Origin: JAIYDJ01 sp031400505
GTDB taxonomy: Bacteria; Pseudomonadota; Alphaproteobacteria; Rhodobacterales; Rhodobacteraceae
DNA length: 64,000 nucleotides
NCBI GenBank assembly: GCA_031400505.1
Contig: JANNPZ010000086.1
Location: forward strand, 1-64,000
Direction: 5' to 3'
Part shown: positions 42,750-51,516 of the stretch, in pieces
How the letters are laid out: each line of letters starts with the position of its first letter
Numbering within the stretch: position 1 is the first letter of the stretch
The notes under the pieces: model-generated
Told to the model about the DNA's origin: nothing
What the model saw: the letters and a program-made list of their open reading frames with translations, nothing else
Database searches by the model: none
Translations under genes and position numbers: made by a program

Positions 42750-43366
42750 TTGTTGAAGGGGCGGTGCTTTTGACCTATGTGCCGGCGGCGCTGGCGTTGA
42801 ACCTGACACCGGGGGCCGACATGATGTTCTGTCTTGGGCAAGGCTTGCGGGTCGGACCAAGGGCGGCGCTGGCAGCGGCGGCGGGGGTTTCGGTCGGCGG
42901 CATGGTGCATGTGGCGCTGGCAGGTCTGGGGCTGGGGGCGGCGGTGGCGGCGGCGTCTTGGTTGTTCGAGGTGATCCGCTGGGTCGGGGTGGGGTATCTG
43001 CTGTGGCTGGCCTACGCGACGCTGCGAGTGGGGCCTGCGCGGGCGGATCTGCCTGCGGTTCGGCCCGGGCGGGCGTTTCGCGAAGGGTTGGTGGTGAACC
43101 TGACCAATCCCAAGGTCATCCTGTTCGTTCTGGCCTTTGTGCCGCAGTTCGTGGATCCGGCACGGTCTGTGCTGCCGCAGTTTCTGGTGTTCGGGGCCGT
43201 GCTGGGCTTGGGCGGGTTTCTGGTGAACGGGATGGTTGGGGTGTTTGCGGGCGGGGTCGGGCAACGCTTGATGGGATCGGTGGGGTTTGCGCGCTGGCTG
43301 GGGTGGATATCGGCAGGCGTGTTCGTGGCGCTGGCGGCGCGGTTGGCCGTGGTGTCAAAGGGGTAG
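42746..43366 (+). CDS. LysE-family exporter
   Basis: A 206-residue membrane protein from MIVEGAVLLTYVPAALALNLTPGADMMFCLGQGLR, in which LTPGADMMF is the RhtB/LysE hallmark. A second hallmark is LVVNLTNPKVILFVLAFVPQF at about residues 112-132. There are six predicted helices. It exports amino acids or related metabolites. The start (42746) overlaps the UDG stop as ATGA, so the earlier open frame upstream (41 codons) is antisense or shadow. It is followed by moaB with a 3-base gap. The substrate is unknown. Confidence 0.9.
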   Translation: MIVEGAVLLTYVPAALALNLTPGADMMFCLGQGLRVGPRAALAAAAGVSVGGMVHVALAGLGLGAAVAAASWLFEVIRWVGVGYLLWLAYATLRVGPARADLPAVRPGRAFREGLVVNLTNPKVILFVLAFVPQFVDPARSVLPQFLVFGAVLGLGGFLVNGMVGVFAGGVGQRLMGSVGFARWLGWISAGVFVALAARLAVVSKG

Positions 43367-43369
43367 GGC

Positions 43370-43909
43370 ATGGGGATTGATGACAGCCGGGACTTCATCA
43401 CGGTCAGGATTGCGGTGCTGACGGTGTCCGACACCCGGACCCTTGCCGATGACCGGTCTGGCGACACGCTGGTCGAGCGGTTGACGGGGGCCGGGCATCT
43501 GTTGGCCGCGCGGGGGATCGTGCAGGATGACCGGGAGGCGATTGCAGCTGAGTTGCGGGTCTGGATTGCCGATGCGGGAATTGACGTGATCCTGACCACC
43601 GGGGGCACCGGGCTTACGGGGCGGGACGTGACAGTCGAGGCGCACCGGGATGTTTATGAGAAAGAGATCGAGGCGTTCGGGGTGGTGTTCACTCATGTCT
43701 CGATGGCCAAGATCGGTACATCCGCCGTGCAAAGCCGGGCTTGCGGCGGGGTGGCGGGGGGAACCTATCTGTTTGCGCTGCCAGGCAGTCCGGGGGCGTG
43801 CCGCGACGCCTGGGACGAGATCTTGCGGTGGCAGTTGGACTATCGGCACCGGCCCTGCAATTTTGTCGAGATCATGCCGAGGCTTGAAGAACACAAACGG
43901 CGAAAGTGA
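43370..43909 (+). CDS. moaB: Molybdenum cofactor biosynthesis protein MoaB
   Basis: A 179-residue MoaB/Mog-like protein. The fold signature is IRIAVLTVSDTRTLADDRSG near the N-terminus, the molybdopterin-binding loop is ILTTGGTGLTGRDVT (residues about 75-89) and the C-terminal GTYLFALPGSPGACRDAWDEI is conserved. It adenylates molybdopterin before metal insertion. It is the third gene in the UDG-lysE-moaB run with short gaps, so co-transcription is likely. A GC-rich hairpin follows the gene. Confidence 0.95.
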   Translation: MGIDDSRDFITVRIAVLTVSDTRTLADDRSGDTLVERLTGAGHLLAARGIVQDDREAIAAELRVWIADAGIDVILTTGGTGLTGRDVTVEAHRDVYEKEIEAFGVVFTHVSMAKIGTSAVQSRACGGVAGGTYLFALPGSPGACRDAWDEILRWQLDYRHRPCNFVEIMPRLEEHKRRK

Positions 43910-43973
43910 CAACAAAACGTGACGGCGGGGCGCGACCCGTGCGCCGGATGACTTGCAACGGGGAGCGGGCTTG

Positions 43974-43990
43974 GGGGGCATCGAGCCCCC
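43974..43990. terminator. Hairpin terminator between moaB and the DsbD-like gene
   Basis: GGGGGC and GCCCCC (6 bp) flank an ATCGA loop at 43974-43990. It lies between convergent genes and lacks a long T run. Confidence 0.5.
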
Positions 43991-44117
43991 GCGCGCCCGC
44001 GTTGGCACCCGCGCTGGCTGGCATCTTTTCTGAATGCAGCCGTGAAAGTCGTATCGCGACGCAGCCTGCCTGCGCCGTTGGATCAGCACAGGGCCATCTG
44101 TCGAACGAGGACCGCGT

Positions 44118-44909
44118 TCAGGGGGCCGGACAACCTGTCACTTCAACCGCGCCCAGATCACTGATCACCGTTACGCGCAGGGTCGATCGATCAAGCGCAA
44201 AGGGTCCGCCGCCCGGTGGCACCAGGTCTGTCGTGGCGGTCAGGATTTCGCCGTCGCGCCGGGTATCGGACTGCGAGACCCAGATTGCATTGTCCGCAGG
44301 TTCGATGATGATTGCCTCGCCCTGACCGAGGCTGGGCATGGCGATCCGCGTTGTAACCGCCAGACCATCGGCGATCGGGGCAACGGTGCAATCGATCCCG
44401 GTCAAGCCGGCTGCAATGGCCGAACCGGGGACGCTGGCAAGGGCCATCTCGATCACAGGGTCGGGTCGAGATTGGGCGGGCAGCGAGGCCGACATTTCTA
44501 CATGGGCAGGAACGCAGATATCGCGGCACACGCCCAGATCGACATTCAACCTGATCTCGATCGGCTGCGCCGCCTGCGTCGGCGTCAATTCGATCGGCAA
44601 AACCAGGCGGTCCAGATAGCCAATGGTTTGCGACCCGTTGACGTCAAACATCACAGGACTTGGCCAGTGCAGATGAACCGCAGACAAATTGCCCGATCCG
44701 GCAAAGTCGAGCAGCGGCGGGATGCCCGAATCGCCGGGAGAACGCCAATAGGTTTTCCAACCCTGCGCCAGGGTCAGGGAAAGCGCTGCCATGTGGCGGC
44801 CATCCGCGCCGCGCCATCCCGGCAAAAGTTCGGCATGAAGCACATCTTCCTGGGTAAAGGCGGCGGCCGGAGCGGTGAGAATGGCGATGAAGCACAAGAT
44901 TTTGAGCAT
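44118..44909 (-). CDS. DsbD N-terminal-domain-like secreted protein
   Basis: A 263-residue protein from MLKILCFIAILTAPAAAF, a signal peptide (cleavage near residue 18). The mature part contains the DsbD alpha-domain pattern with a Cys pair in LGVCRDICVPAHVE, and RSPGDSGIPPLLDFAGSGN, YLDRLVLPIELTPTQ typical of the thiol:disulfide interchange N-domain family. No membrane helices follow, so it is not full-length DsbD. It may be a periplasmic redox partner or copper/thiol-stress protein. The ATG at 44909 is chosen because 87 upstream codons of the frame have no signal peptide or homology pattern. Confidence 0.8.
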   Translation of the reverse strand: MLKILCFIAILTAPAAAFTQEDVLHAELLPGWRGADGRHMAALSLTLAQGWKTYWRSPGDSGIPPLLDFAGSGNLSAVHLHWPSPVMFDVNGSQTIGYLDRLVLPIELTPTQAAQPIEIRLNVDLGVCRDICVPAHVEMSASLPAQSRPDPVIEMALASVPGSAIAAGLTGIDCTVAPIADGLAVTTRIAMPSLGQGEAIIIEPADNAIWVSQSDTRRDGEILTATTDLVPPGGGPFALDRSTLRVTVISDLGAVEVTGCPAP

Positions 44910-45146
44910 AGGTAAAAGATAGACTTTCCAGGTGAATTGGGAAATCACTATTCGGCGATGATGGCGTTGCGCAGCGCCAGCGTTGCGGCTTCGACGTTGC
45001 GCGGCGCGCAAGATGGCGTCGCGTGGTGGGCAAGTGCGGCAACCCTTTGTGCGCCATGGGTTCGACGCCGGACCCACCCTTCGCAATCGACTGGGGTTCC
45101 TTGCAAGGCCATGCGTTGCCTTGCGTCGGGCTTGGCGGATGGTCGC

Positions 45147-45179
45147 CTCCGGCGGGGATATTTGAGCCAAGATGAAAGG
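45147..45179 (+). repeat. Intergenic repeat, copy 6 (core without hairpin)
   Basis: CTCCGGCGGGGATATTT, then GAG, then CCAAGATGAA. It abuts the 3' end of the aldehyde dehydrogenase gene, whose stop lies at 45180. The GC hairpin found in other copies is not obvious. Confidence 0.75.
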
Positions 45180-47522
45180 TTATTCGCCGTAGGGGATCCA
45201 GATGGTCTTGACGGCCGTAGCCTGGCGCAGGAACGCCGCACCTTGGGAATGCGACGAAAACCAGTCTCGGGCGTTGTTATTGTTGACCCAGGTGCGCTTG
45301 AGGTTGCCAGATGACTGAGCCTCGATGCTTGCCGACAGCGGGCTGGAGGAAAACGTCCATATCGCATCGACATCAAGATGGGTCGCAAGCGGTTTTGCCA
45401 GATCTGCGTGGACGCCCGTGACCATGTTGACCACGCCGTCTGGCAGATCGGAGGTGTCGAGCACCTGGTAGAAATCGGTCGCGGCCAGTGGGAAAGGCTC
45501 TGACGGAACGATTACGCAGGTGTTTCCCATGGCGATGGCGGGGGCCATTACCGAAATCAGGCCCAGAAGGGGGCATTCGTCGGGGGCGAGGATGCCGATG
45601 ACGCCGGTCGGTTCGTTCATCGCAAGGGCCACGCCGCGCAGGGGCACCGATTTGGCCTGGCCGTCGAACTTGTCGGCCCAGGCGGCGTAGGTGAAAAGGC
45701 GGTCGATGGATGCCTCGACTTCGGCCTCGCCGGGTTGGCCGGTGAGGTCGCGCAGTCTTTGGCTGAACTCCGGCGTTCGGGCCGAGAGGTTTTCGGCGAT
45801 GTAGTACAGGATCTGCGCGCGGGCGTGGCCGGTGGTCTTGGCCCAGCCTTTTGCGGCATGGGCGGCCTCGACGGCGTTGCGGATGTCCTTGCGGTTGCCA
45901 ATGCCTGCGTGGCCAAGGAGTTTGCCTTTGTCTGAGAAGATGGGGTGGGAGTAGTTGCCGTCGGGGCGGGCCTGTTTGCCGCCGATGTAGAGTTTGGCGG
46001 TGCGGTCGAGGTCGGGGGCCTCGGTCGATTTCGGCGCAGGGATTGCGGCGATCGGTTTCAGGGGTTTGGCGGCGGTTGCGGGTTTGAGGTAGGCCAGCAG
46101 CCCTTCCCATCCGCCTTCGCGCCCGAACCCCGATTCGCGCACCCCGCCGAAGCCTGCGGCGGCGTCAAAAAGGTTGGTTGCGTTGACCCAGACCACCCCG
46201 GCGCGCAGTTTGGGGGCTACGTCGAGGGCGAGGTTGATGTTCTCGGTCCAAAGGGTGGCGGCGAGGCCATAGCGGGTGTTGTTGGCCAGTTGCACCGCTT
46301 CCTCGGGCGTGCGGAAGGTCATCGACACGAGGACTGGGCCGAAGATCTCTTCCTGCATTAGGGTCGAGGCGGCGGAGAGGCCGGTGATCAATGTGGGCGG
46401 GTAAAAGCACCCGGTGGGCACGGCGCAGGCGGCGCGGTATGTTTCGCCCTGGGTGTTGGCATCGACCATCGCCGTGATCGCCGCCAGTTGCACCGGATCG
46501 ACGATGGCGCCGACGTCGATGCATTTGTCCAACGGATCGCCGATTCGCAGCCCGTCCATCCGGCGTTTCAGCTTCGTGTGGAAGCGGTCCGCGACACCTT
46601 CCTGCACCAGAAGGCGCGATCCGGCGCAGCAGACCTGGCCCTGGTTGAACCAGATGGCATCGACGAGACCTTCGACGGCGCTGTCGATGTCGGCGTCGTC
46701 GAAGACGATGTAGGGGGATTTGCCGCCGAGTTCCAAGGTCAAGGCCTTGCCGGTGCCTGCGGTGGCCGCGCGGATCTTGCGACCGACCGAGGTGGAGCCG
46801 GTGAAAGCGATCTTGTCCGTGCCGGGGTGCGCGGTCAGGGCAGCGCCTGTGTCGCCGTCGCCGGTGACGATGTTGAGGACGCCTTTTGGCAGGCCGGCCT
46901 CACGTGTCAGTTCGGCGAAGAGAAGGGCAGTGAGGGGGGTGTATTCGGCGGGTTTCAGCACGATGGTGTTGCCAGCGGCAAGGGCGGGGGCGACTTTCCA
47001 CGCGAGCATCAAAAGCGGGAAGTTCCAGGGGATGATCGCGCCGCAGACGCCCAGTGGCTTTTGATCGGGGAGTTCCGAGCTGAGCAATTGGGCAAGGCCC
47101 GCGTGATAGTAGAAATGCCGGGCAACGAGGGGCACGTCGATGTCGCGCGACTCGCGGATCGGTTTGCCGTTGTCCATGGTTTCAAGGACCGCCAGCCGGC
47201 GCGAGTGTTTCTGCACCAGCCGCGCAAGGGCGTAGAGGTGTTTGGCGCGCTGGTGGGCGGTCAGTTTCGCCCATTTCGGCTGGGCGCGGCGGGCGGCGGC
47301 GATGGCGTTCGCGATGTCGGACTCGGTGCCTTGGGCGACTTGGGCAAGTTCGGTGCCGGTCGCGGGGTTGCGGCTGGCGAAGGTTTGGCCGGGCTTGGTG
47401 AACGCGCCGTCGATCCAGTGGCCGAATGTCCGGCCGTGCTTGGCCAGCCAGGCGAGGGCTTCGGCGTTGGATTCGGGGGCGGGGCCGTAGGCCATGGTGT
47501 CGAAGATGTCGCGGACGGTCAT
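45180..47522 (-). CDS. Double-domain aldehyde dehydrogenase (ALDH16-like)
   Basis: A 780-residue protein. The first half (about 1-470) is a complete ALDH, with Glu in LTLELGGKSPY, catalytic Cys in NQGQVCCAGS (about residue 296) and IIPWNFPLLMLAWKVAPALAAGNT. The second half (about 500-780) is a shortened ALDH domain without the Cys motif, seen in NMVTGVHADLAKPLATHLDVDAIWTF. This two-domain form is the bacterial ALDH16 family known from Rhodobacteraceae. With deoC upstream (3-base gap) it probably oxidises acetaldehyde from deoxyribose-5-phosphate cleavage. The ROK/frc region is unrelated. Confidence 0.9.
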   Translation of the reverse strand: MTVRDIFDTMAYGPAPESNAEALAWLAKHGRTFGHWIDGAFTKPGQTFASRNPATGTELAQVAQGTESDIANAIAAARRAQPKWAKLTAHQRAKHLYALARLVQKHSRRLAVLETMDNGKPIRESRDIDVPLVARHFYYHAGLAQLLSSELPDQKPLGVCGAIIPWNFPLLMLAWKVAPALAAGNTIVLKPAEYTPLTALLFAELTREAGLPKGVLNIVTGDGDTGAALTAHPGTDKIAFTGSTSVGRKIRAATAGTGKALTLELGGKSPYIVFDDADIDSAVEGLVDAIWFNQGQVCCAGSRLLVQEGVADRFHTKLKRRMDGLRIGDPLDKCIDVGAIVDPVQLAAITAMVDANTQGETYRAACAVPTGCFYPPTLITGLSAASTLMQEEIFGPVLVSMTFRTPEEAVQLANNTRYGLAATLWTENINLALDVAPKLRAGVVWVNATNLFDAAAGFGGVRESGFGREGGWEGLLAYLKPATAAKPLKPIAAIPAPKSTEAPDLDRTAKLYIGGKQARPDGNYSHPIFSDKGKLLGHAGIGNRKDIRNAVEAAHAAKGWAKTTGHARAQILYYIAENLSARTPEFSQRLRDLTGQPGEAEVEASIDRLFTYAAWADKFDGQAKSVPLRGVALAMNEPTGVIGILAPDECPLLGLISVMAPAIAMGNTCVIVPSEPFPLAATDFYQVLDTSDLPDGVVNMVTGVHADLAKPLATHLDVDAIWTFSSSPLSASIEAQSSGNLKRTWVNNNNARDWFSSHSQGAAFLRQATAVKTIWIPYGE

Positions 47523-47525
47523 GGC

Positions 47526-48515
47526 TTATCCCATCGCATGGCGGTTGGCGGCGGAATAGGCGCCGGTCAGGTGGTGTTCAAGCTGGCGTTCGATGTCGCC
47601 GAGCAGGCTGGAGGCGCCGAACCGGAACAGGTCGGGTTGCAGCCAGTCGTGGCCAAGCTCGTCTTTCATCATCGCCAGATACAACAGCGCGTCCTTGGCC
47701 TTGGCGATGCCGCCCGCCGGTTTGTAACCGACCTTGAAGCCGGTGCGGTCCTCGTAGTCGCGGATGGCGCGGATCATCGTCAGGGTGACGGGCAGGGTCG
47801 CGTTCACCCCCTCTTTCCCGGTCGAGGTCTTGATGAAATCGGCCCCGGCCATCATGCAGACGAGGCTCGCGCGGGCGACGTTGCGCAGGGTGCCCAACTC
47901 GCCGGTCGCAAGGATCGCCTTCATGTGGGCGTCACCGCAGGCGGCGCGCATCGCCTGCGTTTCATCATAAAGCGCCTGCCAGTTCTGCGTCAGGACATGG
48001 CGGCGGGAAATGACGATGTCGATTTCTGCGGCACCGGCCTGCACCGACTCGCCGATCTCGGCCAGCCGCAGGTGCAAAGGCGACAGACCCGCCGGAAACC
48101 CGGTGGACACAGCGGCGACCGGGATGCCCGACCCTTCCAGCGCGCGCACGGCCACGTGCACCATGTCATGATAGACGCAGATGGCCCCGGTGGTCAGCCC
48201 CTGCATCCCCAGACGCTCCAGCATCCACGGGGCCACGGGTTGCCGCGCCTTGGCGCACAGGCGTTGCACCCGGCCCGCCGTGTCATCGCCCGATAGGGTG
48301 GTCAGGTCGATCAGGCTGACCGCCTTGCACAGCCAGGCCGCCTGAAAATCCTTCTTGACTGACCGACGCCCGCCGATTGTCGCGGCGCGCCGCTCGATCG
48401 CCGAGGTGTTGGCCTGCACGCTTGCCACCCAATCGAGGTCAAGCGCCATGCCGGGATTGCGCGGATGCCCTTGCGCGGAAAGCTGCGGCAGCAGGGTGGG
48501 GGTCAGGGTTTGCAA
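47526..48515 (-). CDS. deoC: Deoxyribose-phosphate aldolase
   Basis: A 329-residue DeoC. The Schiff-base lysine is in FIKTSTGKEG (about residue 228), and the proton-relay Lys in GFKVGYKPAGGI (about 262). The N-terminal 60 residues extend beyond the E. coli enzyme and contain DLDWVASVQANTSAIERRA. It cleaves deoxyribose-5-phosphate to glyceraldehyde-3-phosphate and acetaldehyde, which the ALDH encoded next can oxidise. The start is a TTG at 48515, preceded by GGAG at 8 bases. A perfect RutR-type palindrome is about 80 bases upstream. Confidence 0.94.
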   Translation of the reverse strand: MQTLTPTLLPQLSAQGHPRNPGMALDLDWVASVQANTSAIERRAATIGGRRSVKKDFQAAWLCKAVSLIDLTTLSGDDTAGRVQRLCAKARQPVAPWMLERLGMQGLTTGAICVYHDMVHVAVRALEGSGIPVAAVSTGFPAGLSPLHLRLAEIGESVQAGAAEIDIVISRRHVLTQNWQALYDETQAMRAACGDAHMKAILATGELGTLRNVARASLVCMMAGADFIKTSTGKEGVNATLPVTLTMIRAIRDYEDRTGFKVGYKPAGGIAKAKDALLYLAMMKDELGHDWLQPDLFRFGASSLLGDIERQLEHHLTGAYSAANRHAMG

Positions 48516-48595
48516 GGGCTGTCTCCGTCCCGAGGCTGCGCGTCGCGGCAGGTTTGCACGGGCACGGGCAGGCTGGCAAGGGTGGTGCTGGTGCG

Positions 48596-48613
48596 TTTGA
48601 CCATTTGGTCAAA
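48596..48613. promoter_or_regulatory. RutR-type operator upstream of deoC
   Basis: TTTGACCATTTGGTCAAA is a perfect palindrome, TTTGACCA-TT-TGGTCAAA. It matches the known RutR consensus TTGACCA-NN-TGGTCAA. It lies 80 bases before the deoC TTG start, in the 107-base gap after mnhG. Confidence 0.75.
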
Positions 48614-48622
48614 ATCGGAGGG

Positions 48623-48973
48623 TTACGGCGTGTCGCTGTTGGACCAGCCGCGCGGGGTTCCGGTGGGCGGCAGATCGGCGGGGGGCGTGGACAGGATATG
48701 CGTTTTGGCGAGGTAAAGCGCGGTCAGTGGGGCCGTCAGGAACAGGAAGATCGTCACCAGAACCTCGTGCCAACTGACAACGCCGGTGGTCGCCAGAACG
48801 CTGACCGCCGAGGCGATCAGGACCGAACCCACCCCCACCGTGGTCGCCTTGGTCGGCGCATGCAGCCGCTGCATCGCGCCCCGCAGTTTCAGCAAACCGA
48901 AACTGCCGATCAGTCCGAAAATGCCGCCCAGGATCAGCGCGGCCGCGATCAAAAGTTCAAGGATCAGGTTCAT
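48623..48973 (-). CDS. mnhG: Mrp/Mnh cation-proton antiporter subunit G
   Basis: About 116 residues from MNLILELLIAAALILGG. Three predicted helices and the family pattern FGLIGSFGLLKLRGAMQRLHAPTKATTVGVGSVL are present. It is one of the small subunits of the multi-subunit Na+(K+)/H+ antiporter in the inner membrane. Its ATG overlaps the mnhF stop (ATGA). It is the last gene of the mnh operon, with the deoC promoter region after it. Confidence 0.93.
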   Translation of the reverse strand: MNLILELLIAAALILGGIFGLIGSFGLLKLRGAMQRLHAPTKATTVGVGSVLIASAVSVLATTGVVSWHEVLVTIFLFLTAPLTALYLAKTHILSTPPADLPPTGTPRGWSNSDTP

Positions 48974-49242
48974 TCGATCAGGCTCCCCCGCAGCAGGTAT
49001 TTGCAAAAGGCGATGGTCGAGACAAAGCCAGTCAGCGCCAGAAGGATTGCCGCCTCGAGATAAAGGCTTGATCCGGTCTTGACGCCGTAAAGCACGATGA
49101 GTGCGATGCCATTCACCACCATCGTATCCACCGCGAGGATGCGGTCGCCAATCGACGGCGCACGGGCAAAGGCGATGACGTTCATCGCAAAGCCAAGGGC
49201 AAAGCAGGTGATGGCGAAGGTCAGGGAAAACGCGAGGATCAT
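48970..49242 (-). CDS. mnhF: Mrp/Mnh cation-proton antiporter subunit F
   Basis: A 90-residue protein with three predicted helices and the family segment PSIGDRILAVDTMVVNGIALIVLYGV. A stable membrane component of the Mrp complex. The start at 49242 overlaps the mnhE stop by 4 bases and its stop overlaps mnhG, so the three proteins are translationally coupled. The length is normal for MnhF/MrpF. Confidence 0.93.
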   Translation of the reverse strand: MILAFSLTFAITCFALGFAMNVIAFARAPSIGDRILAVDTMVVNGIALIVLYGVKTGSSLYLEAAILLALTGFVSTIAFCKYLLRGSLIE

Positions 49243-49730
49243 GCGAAAATCCTTTTAAGCCGCGCCTCGTAGCGCTGTTTGATGTCGTCGCGCGTGGCGT
49301 CGGGGTCCGGTGCGTGCAGCGCGTGGATCAGCAGCGCGCGGCCATCCGCCGACACATCCGCTGTCAGGGTGCCCGGCGTCAGAGTGATTGTGCCTGCAAG
49401 CATGGTCAGCGCCTCGGGCGAGGGCAAGTCGATGGGCACGGTGATCCAGGCCGATCTGATCTGATCCTGGGGCATGAACAGGATAATCCGCGCCACCTGG
49501 AAATTCGCCACGATCACATCCCAGACCACAAGCCCGACGTAGGACAAAAGCCGCCACAGGCTGAGAAGTCGCGGGCGGTCGGGCCAGTAATGCGCGGTCA
49601 AAAGCGGGATGCCAAGGCCAAGGATCACCGCCAGCACCAGTGTCCCGCGCGAGGCGGAGTTGTTCAACAGCACCCAGATCAGCACCAACAGCGCCGACAG
49701 GCCGGGATGGGGGAACAGCCGGTAGATCAT
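49239..49730 (-). CDS. mnhE: Mrp/Mnh cation-proton antiporter subunit E
   Basis: A 163-residue membrane protein with the MnhE pattern LLSYVGLVVWDVIVANFQVARIIL, then PIDLPSPEALTMLAGTITLTPGTLTADVSADGRALLIHALHAPD. It is needed for assembly and activity of the antiporter. It overlaps mnhD (ATGA) upstream and mnhF downstream. The length is typical. Confidence 0.93.
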   Translation of the reverse strand: MIYRLFPHPGLSALLVLIWVLLNNSASRGTLVLAVILGLGIPLLTAHYWPDRPRLLSLWRLLSYVGLVVWDVIVANFQVARIILFMPQDQIRSAWITVPIDLPSPEALTMLAGTITLTPGTLTADVSADGRALLIHALHAPDPDATRDDIKQRYEARLKRIFA

Positions 49731-51163
49731 CGCAGCGCCTCCATCGCGGCAAGATAGGCCGTGGGGGTGTGCAAGCTATCCGCAATCCGGGTCAGAATGT
49801 CATGGATCGGGGCAGCATGGATCGTCGTGACCAACAGGGCACCCAGCAGCAGAACCGGAGCGATCAGCGTGGCAGGGGCCACACGCTCGGGTGTGGCGCC
49901 ATTCCAGAACAGATCGGACCCAAGCCGGCCCAGTGCCACCATCGCAACCAGCGAGGTGGTCAGGACCACTGGCCAGACCAGCGCCGCATCCTCCCACCGC
50001 GCTTGAAGGATCAGGAGTTTGCCCAGGAATCCCGACAGGGGCGGCATCCCCGCCACCGCAATCGCCACGGCAAAGAACAGCGCCGCCACCACGCCCGACC
50101 GCCCGCCCTTGCGCGCCACCAGATCGGCCAGCAGGAACAGCGCCGCCACGGCCAGCGTCGATTGCACCATGTAGTAAAGCCCCGCCGCGATGGCCTGCGG
50201 GGTAAAGGCCGACAGGGCCACGAACACCGTCCCGCTGGACGCGATCACCGCATAGGCTGCGACGCGGTTGATCCCCGCAGCCCCAAGCATCCCCACCACC
50301 CCCACTGCCAGCGTCAGCAGCCCGGCAGGAAGCAGAAGGCTGCTGTAAAGCGATCCGATGGCAGGCGCGCTATCGGGAAACACCAGCGTGCCGAACCGTA
50401 GCGCGGCATAAGCCCCCACCTTGGTCATGACCGCGAAAAGGGCGGCCACGACCGCGGGCGACGCGGCATAGGTCGCCGGCAGCCAGACCTGCAACGGCAC
50501 CAGTGCCGCCTTGATGGCAAACACCATCAACAGCATCACCGCCGCGACCCGGATCAGTCCGTGATCCCCGGGCGGCAGGCTGGCCACCTTGCCCGCCAGA
50601 TCGGCCATGTTCAGCCCGCCCGTGGTGGCATAAACCACCCCCAACCCGATCAGGAAAAGCGTCGATCCCACCAGATTGGTCACCACATAGCGCACCCCGG
50701 CCCCCAGCCGTGCCGCCCCACCGCCATGCACCACCAACCCGTAGGACGAAATCAAGAGCACCTCGAAGAACACGAAAAGGGTAAACGCATCCCCGGTCAG
50801 AAAAGCGCCGTTCAGCCCCATCAGCAGAAACTGGAACAGCGGATGAAACGCGGCCCCCTGCCGGTCTTCGCCATTGGCCAGCACATGCAGCAGCACCACC
50901 ACAGCCAGCCCTGCCACCAGCCCCAGCATCAGAACGGTCAGCCCGTCTGCCATCAGGATGATGCCGAATGGCGCGGGCCAGTCGCCCAACGCCTCGGCCC
51001 GGGGCAGGGCATGGGTGGCGAAATGAACCGCAAGGGCCACGAGCCCTGCGGCACTGATCAGGCTCAGCGCACGCTGAAGCCCCAGGTTCCCGCGCGCCAA
51101 AAGCAGCATCAACGCGGCGGTGGCGGCAGGCAGCACGATGGGGGTGACGAGGTATGGGGTCAC
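49727..51163 (-). CDS. mnhD: Mrp/Mnh cation-proton antiporter subunit D
   Basis: A 478-residue proton-channel subunit of the NuoL/M/N family with about 14 predicted helices. It shows the MnhD pattern LMGLNGAFLTGDAFTLFVFFEVLLISSYGLVVHGGG (helices 4-5) and KAALVPLQVWLPATYAASPAVVAALFAVMTKVGAYAALR (helices 7-8, with the conserved Lys). It overlaps mnhC by 4 bases. It moves protons in the antiporter complex. Confidence 0.95.
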   Translation of the reverse strand: MTPYLVTPIVLPAATAALMLLLARGNLGLQRALSLISAAGLVALAVHFATHALPRAEALGDWPAPFGIILMADGLTVLMLGLVAGLAVVVLLHVLANGEDRQGAAFHPLFQFLLMGLNGAFLTGDAFTLFVFFEVLLISSYGLVVHGGGAARLGAGVRYVVTNLVGSTLFLIGLGVVYATTGGLNMADLAGKVASLPPGDHGLIRVAAVMLLMVFAIKAALVPLQVWLPATYAASPAVVAALFAVMTKVGAYAALRFGTLVFPDSAPAIGSLYSSLLLPAGLLTLAVGVVGMLGAAGINRVAAYAVIASSGTVFVALSAFTPQAIAAGLYYMVQSTLAVAALFLLADLVARKGGRSGVVAALFFAVAIAVAGMPPLSGFLGKLLILQARWEDAALVWPVVLTTSLVAMVALGRLGSDLFWNGATPERVAPATLIAPVLLLGALLVTTIHAAPIHDILTRIADSLHTPTAYLAAMEALR

Positions 51164-51516
51164 GGCGCATCCCTTGTGTCGGGCCCATCGTCAGGTTTGC
51201 CAAAATCCGTGCTGTCCGATCCGGTGCGCAGGTACGACCCCAGCGCCATGATCACCAGCACCGCCGTCATCCCGAAACTGATCACGATGGCCGTCAGCAC
51301 CAGCGCCTGCGGCAACGGGTCGGTGTACCCCTGTGCTGCGGGGTCGATGATCGGCGACAGGCCAGGTGCCAAACGACCGCTGGCAAACAGGAACACGTTG
51401 ACCGCATAGGACAGGAACGACAGCCCCACGATCACATCGAACGTCCGGGGCCGCAGGATCAGCCAGACCCCGGCCGCCGTCAGCAGCCCGATGATGGCCG
51501 ATACCAGCGCCTCCAT
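51160..51516 (-). CDS. mnhC: Mrp/Mnh cation-proton antiporter subunit C
   Basis: About 118 residues from MEALVSAIIGLLTAAGVWLI, three predicted helices, NuoK-like (LSFLSYAVNVFLFASGRL, DPLPQALVLTAIVISFGMTAVLV). The ATG at 51516 overlaps the mnhA/B stop as TAATG, so the extra 23 codons in the open frame upstream are not used. The C-terminus (TGSDSTDFGKPDDGPDTRDAP) is polar and disordered. Confidence 0.94.
   Translation of the reverse strand: MEALVSAIIGLLTAAGVWLILRPRTFDVIVGLSFLSYAVNVFLFASGRLAPGLSPIIDPAAQGYTDPLPQALVLTAIVISFGMTAVLVIMALGSYLRTGSDSTDFGKPDDGPDTRDAP

Noticed and set aside
44948..45112. 54-codon open frame ending in EAATLALRNAIIAE on the minus strand between the DsbD-like and ALDH16 genes
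   Set aside because: The C-terminus looks protein-like and it could be a gene remnant, but there is no ribosome-binding site, and the rest is Arg/His/Cys-rich with no recognisable pattern. Not enough to call a gene.
47523..48515. Long open frames on the plus strand across the ALDH16 and deoC genes (for example 46488-48296)
   Set aside because: They are mirror frames of high-GC coding DNA. The minus-strand frames have clear family motifs and catalytic residues.
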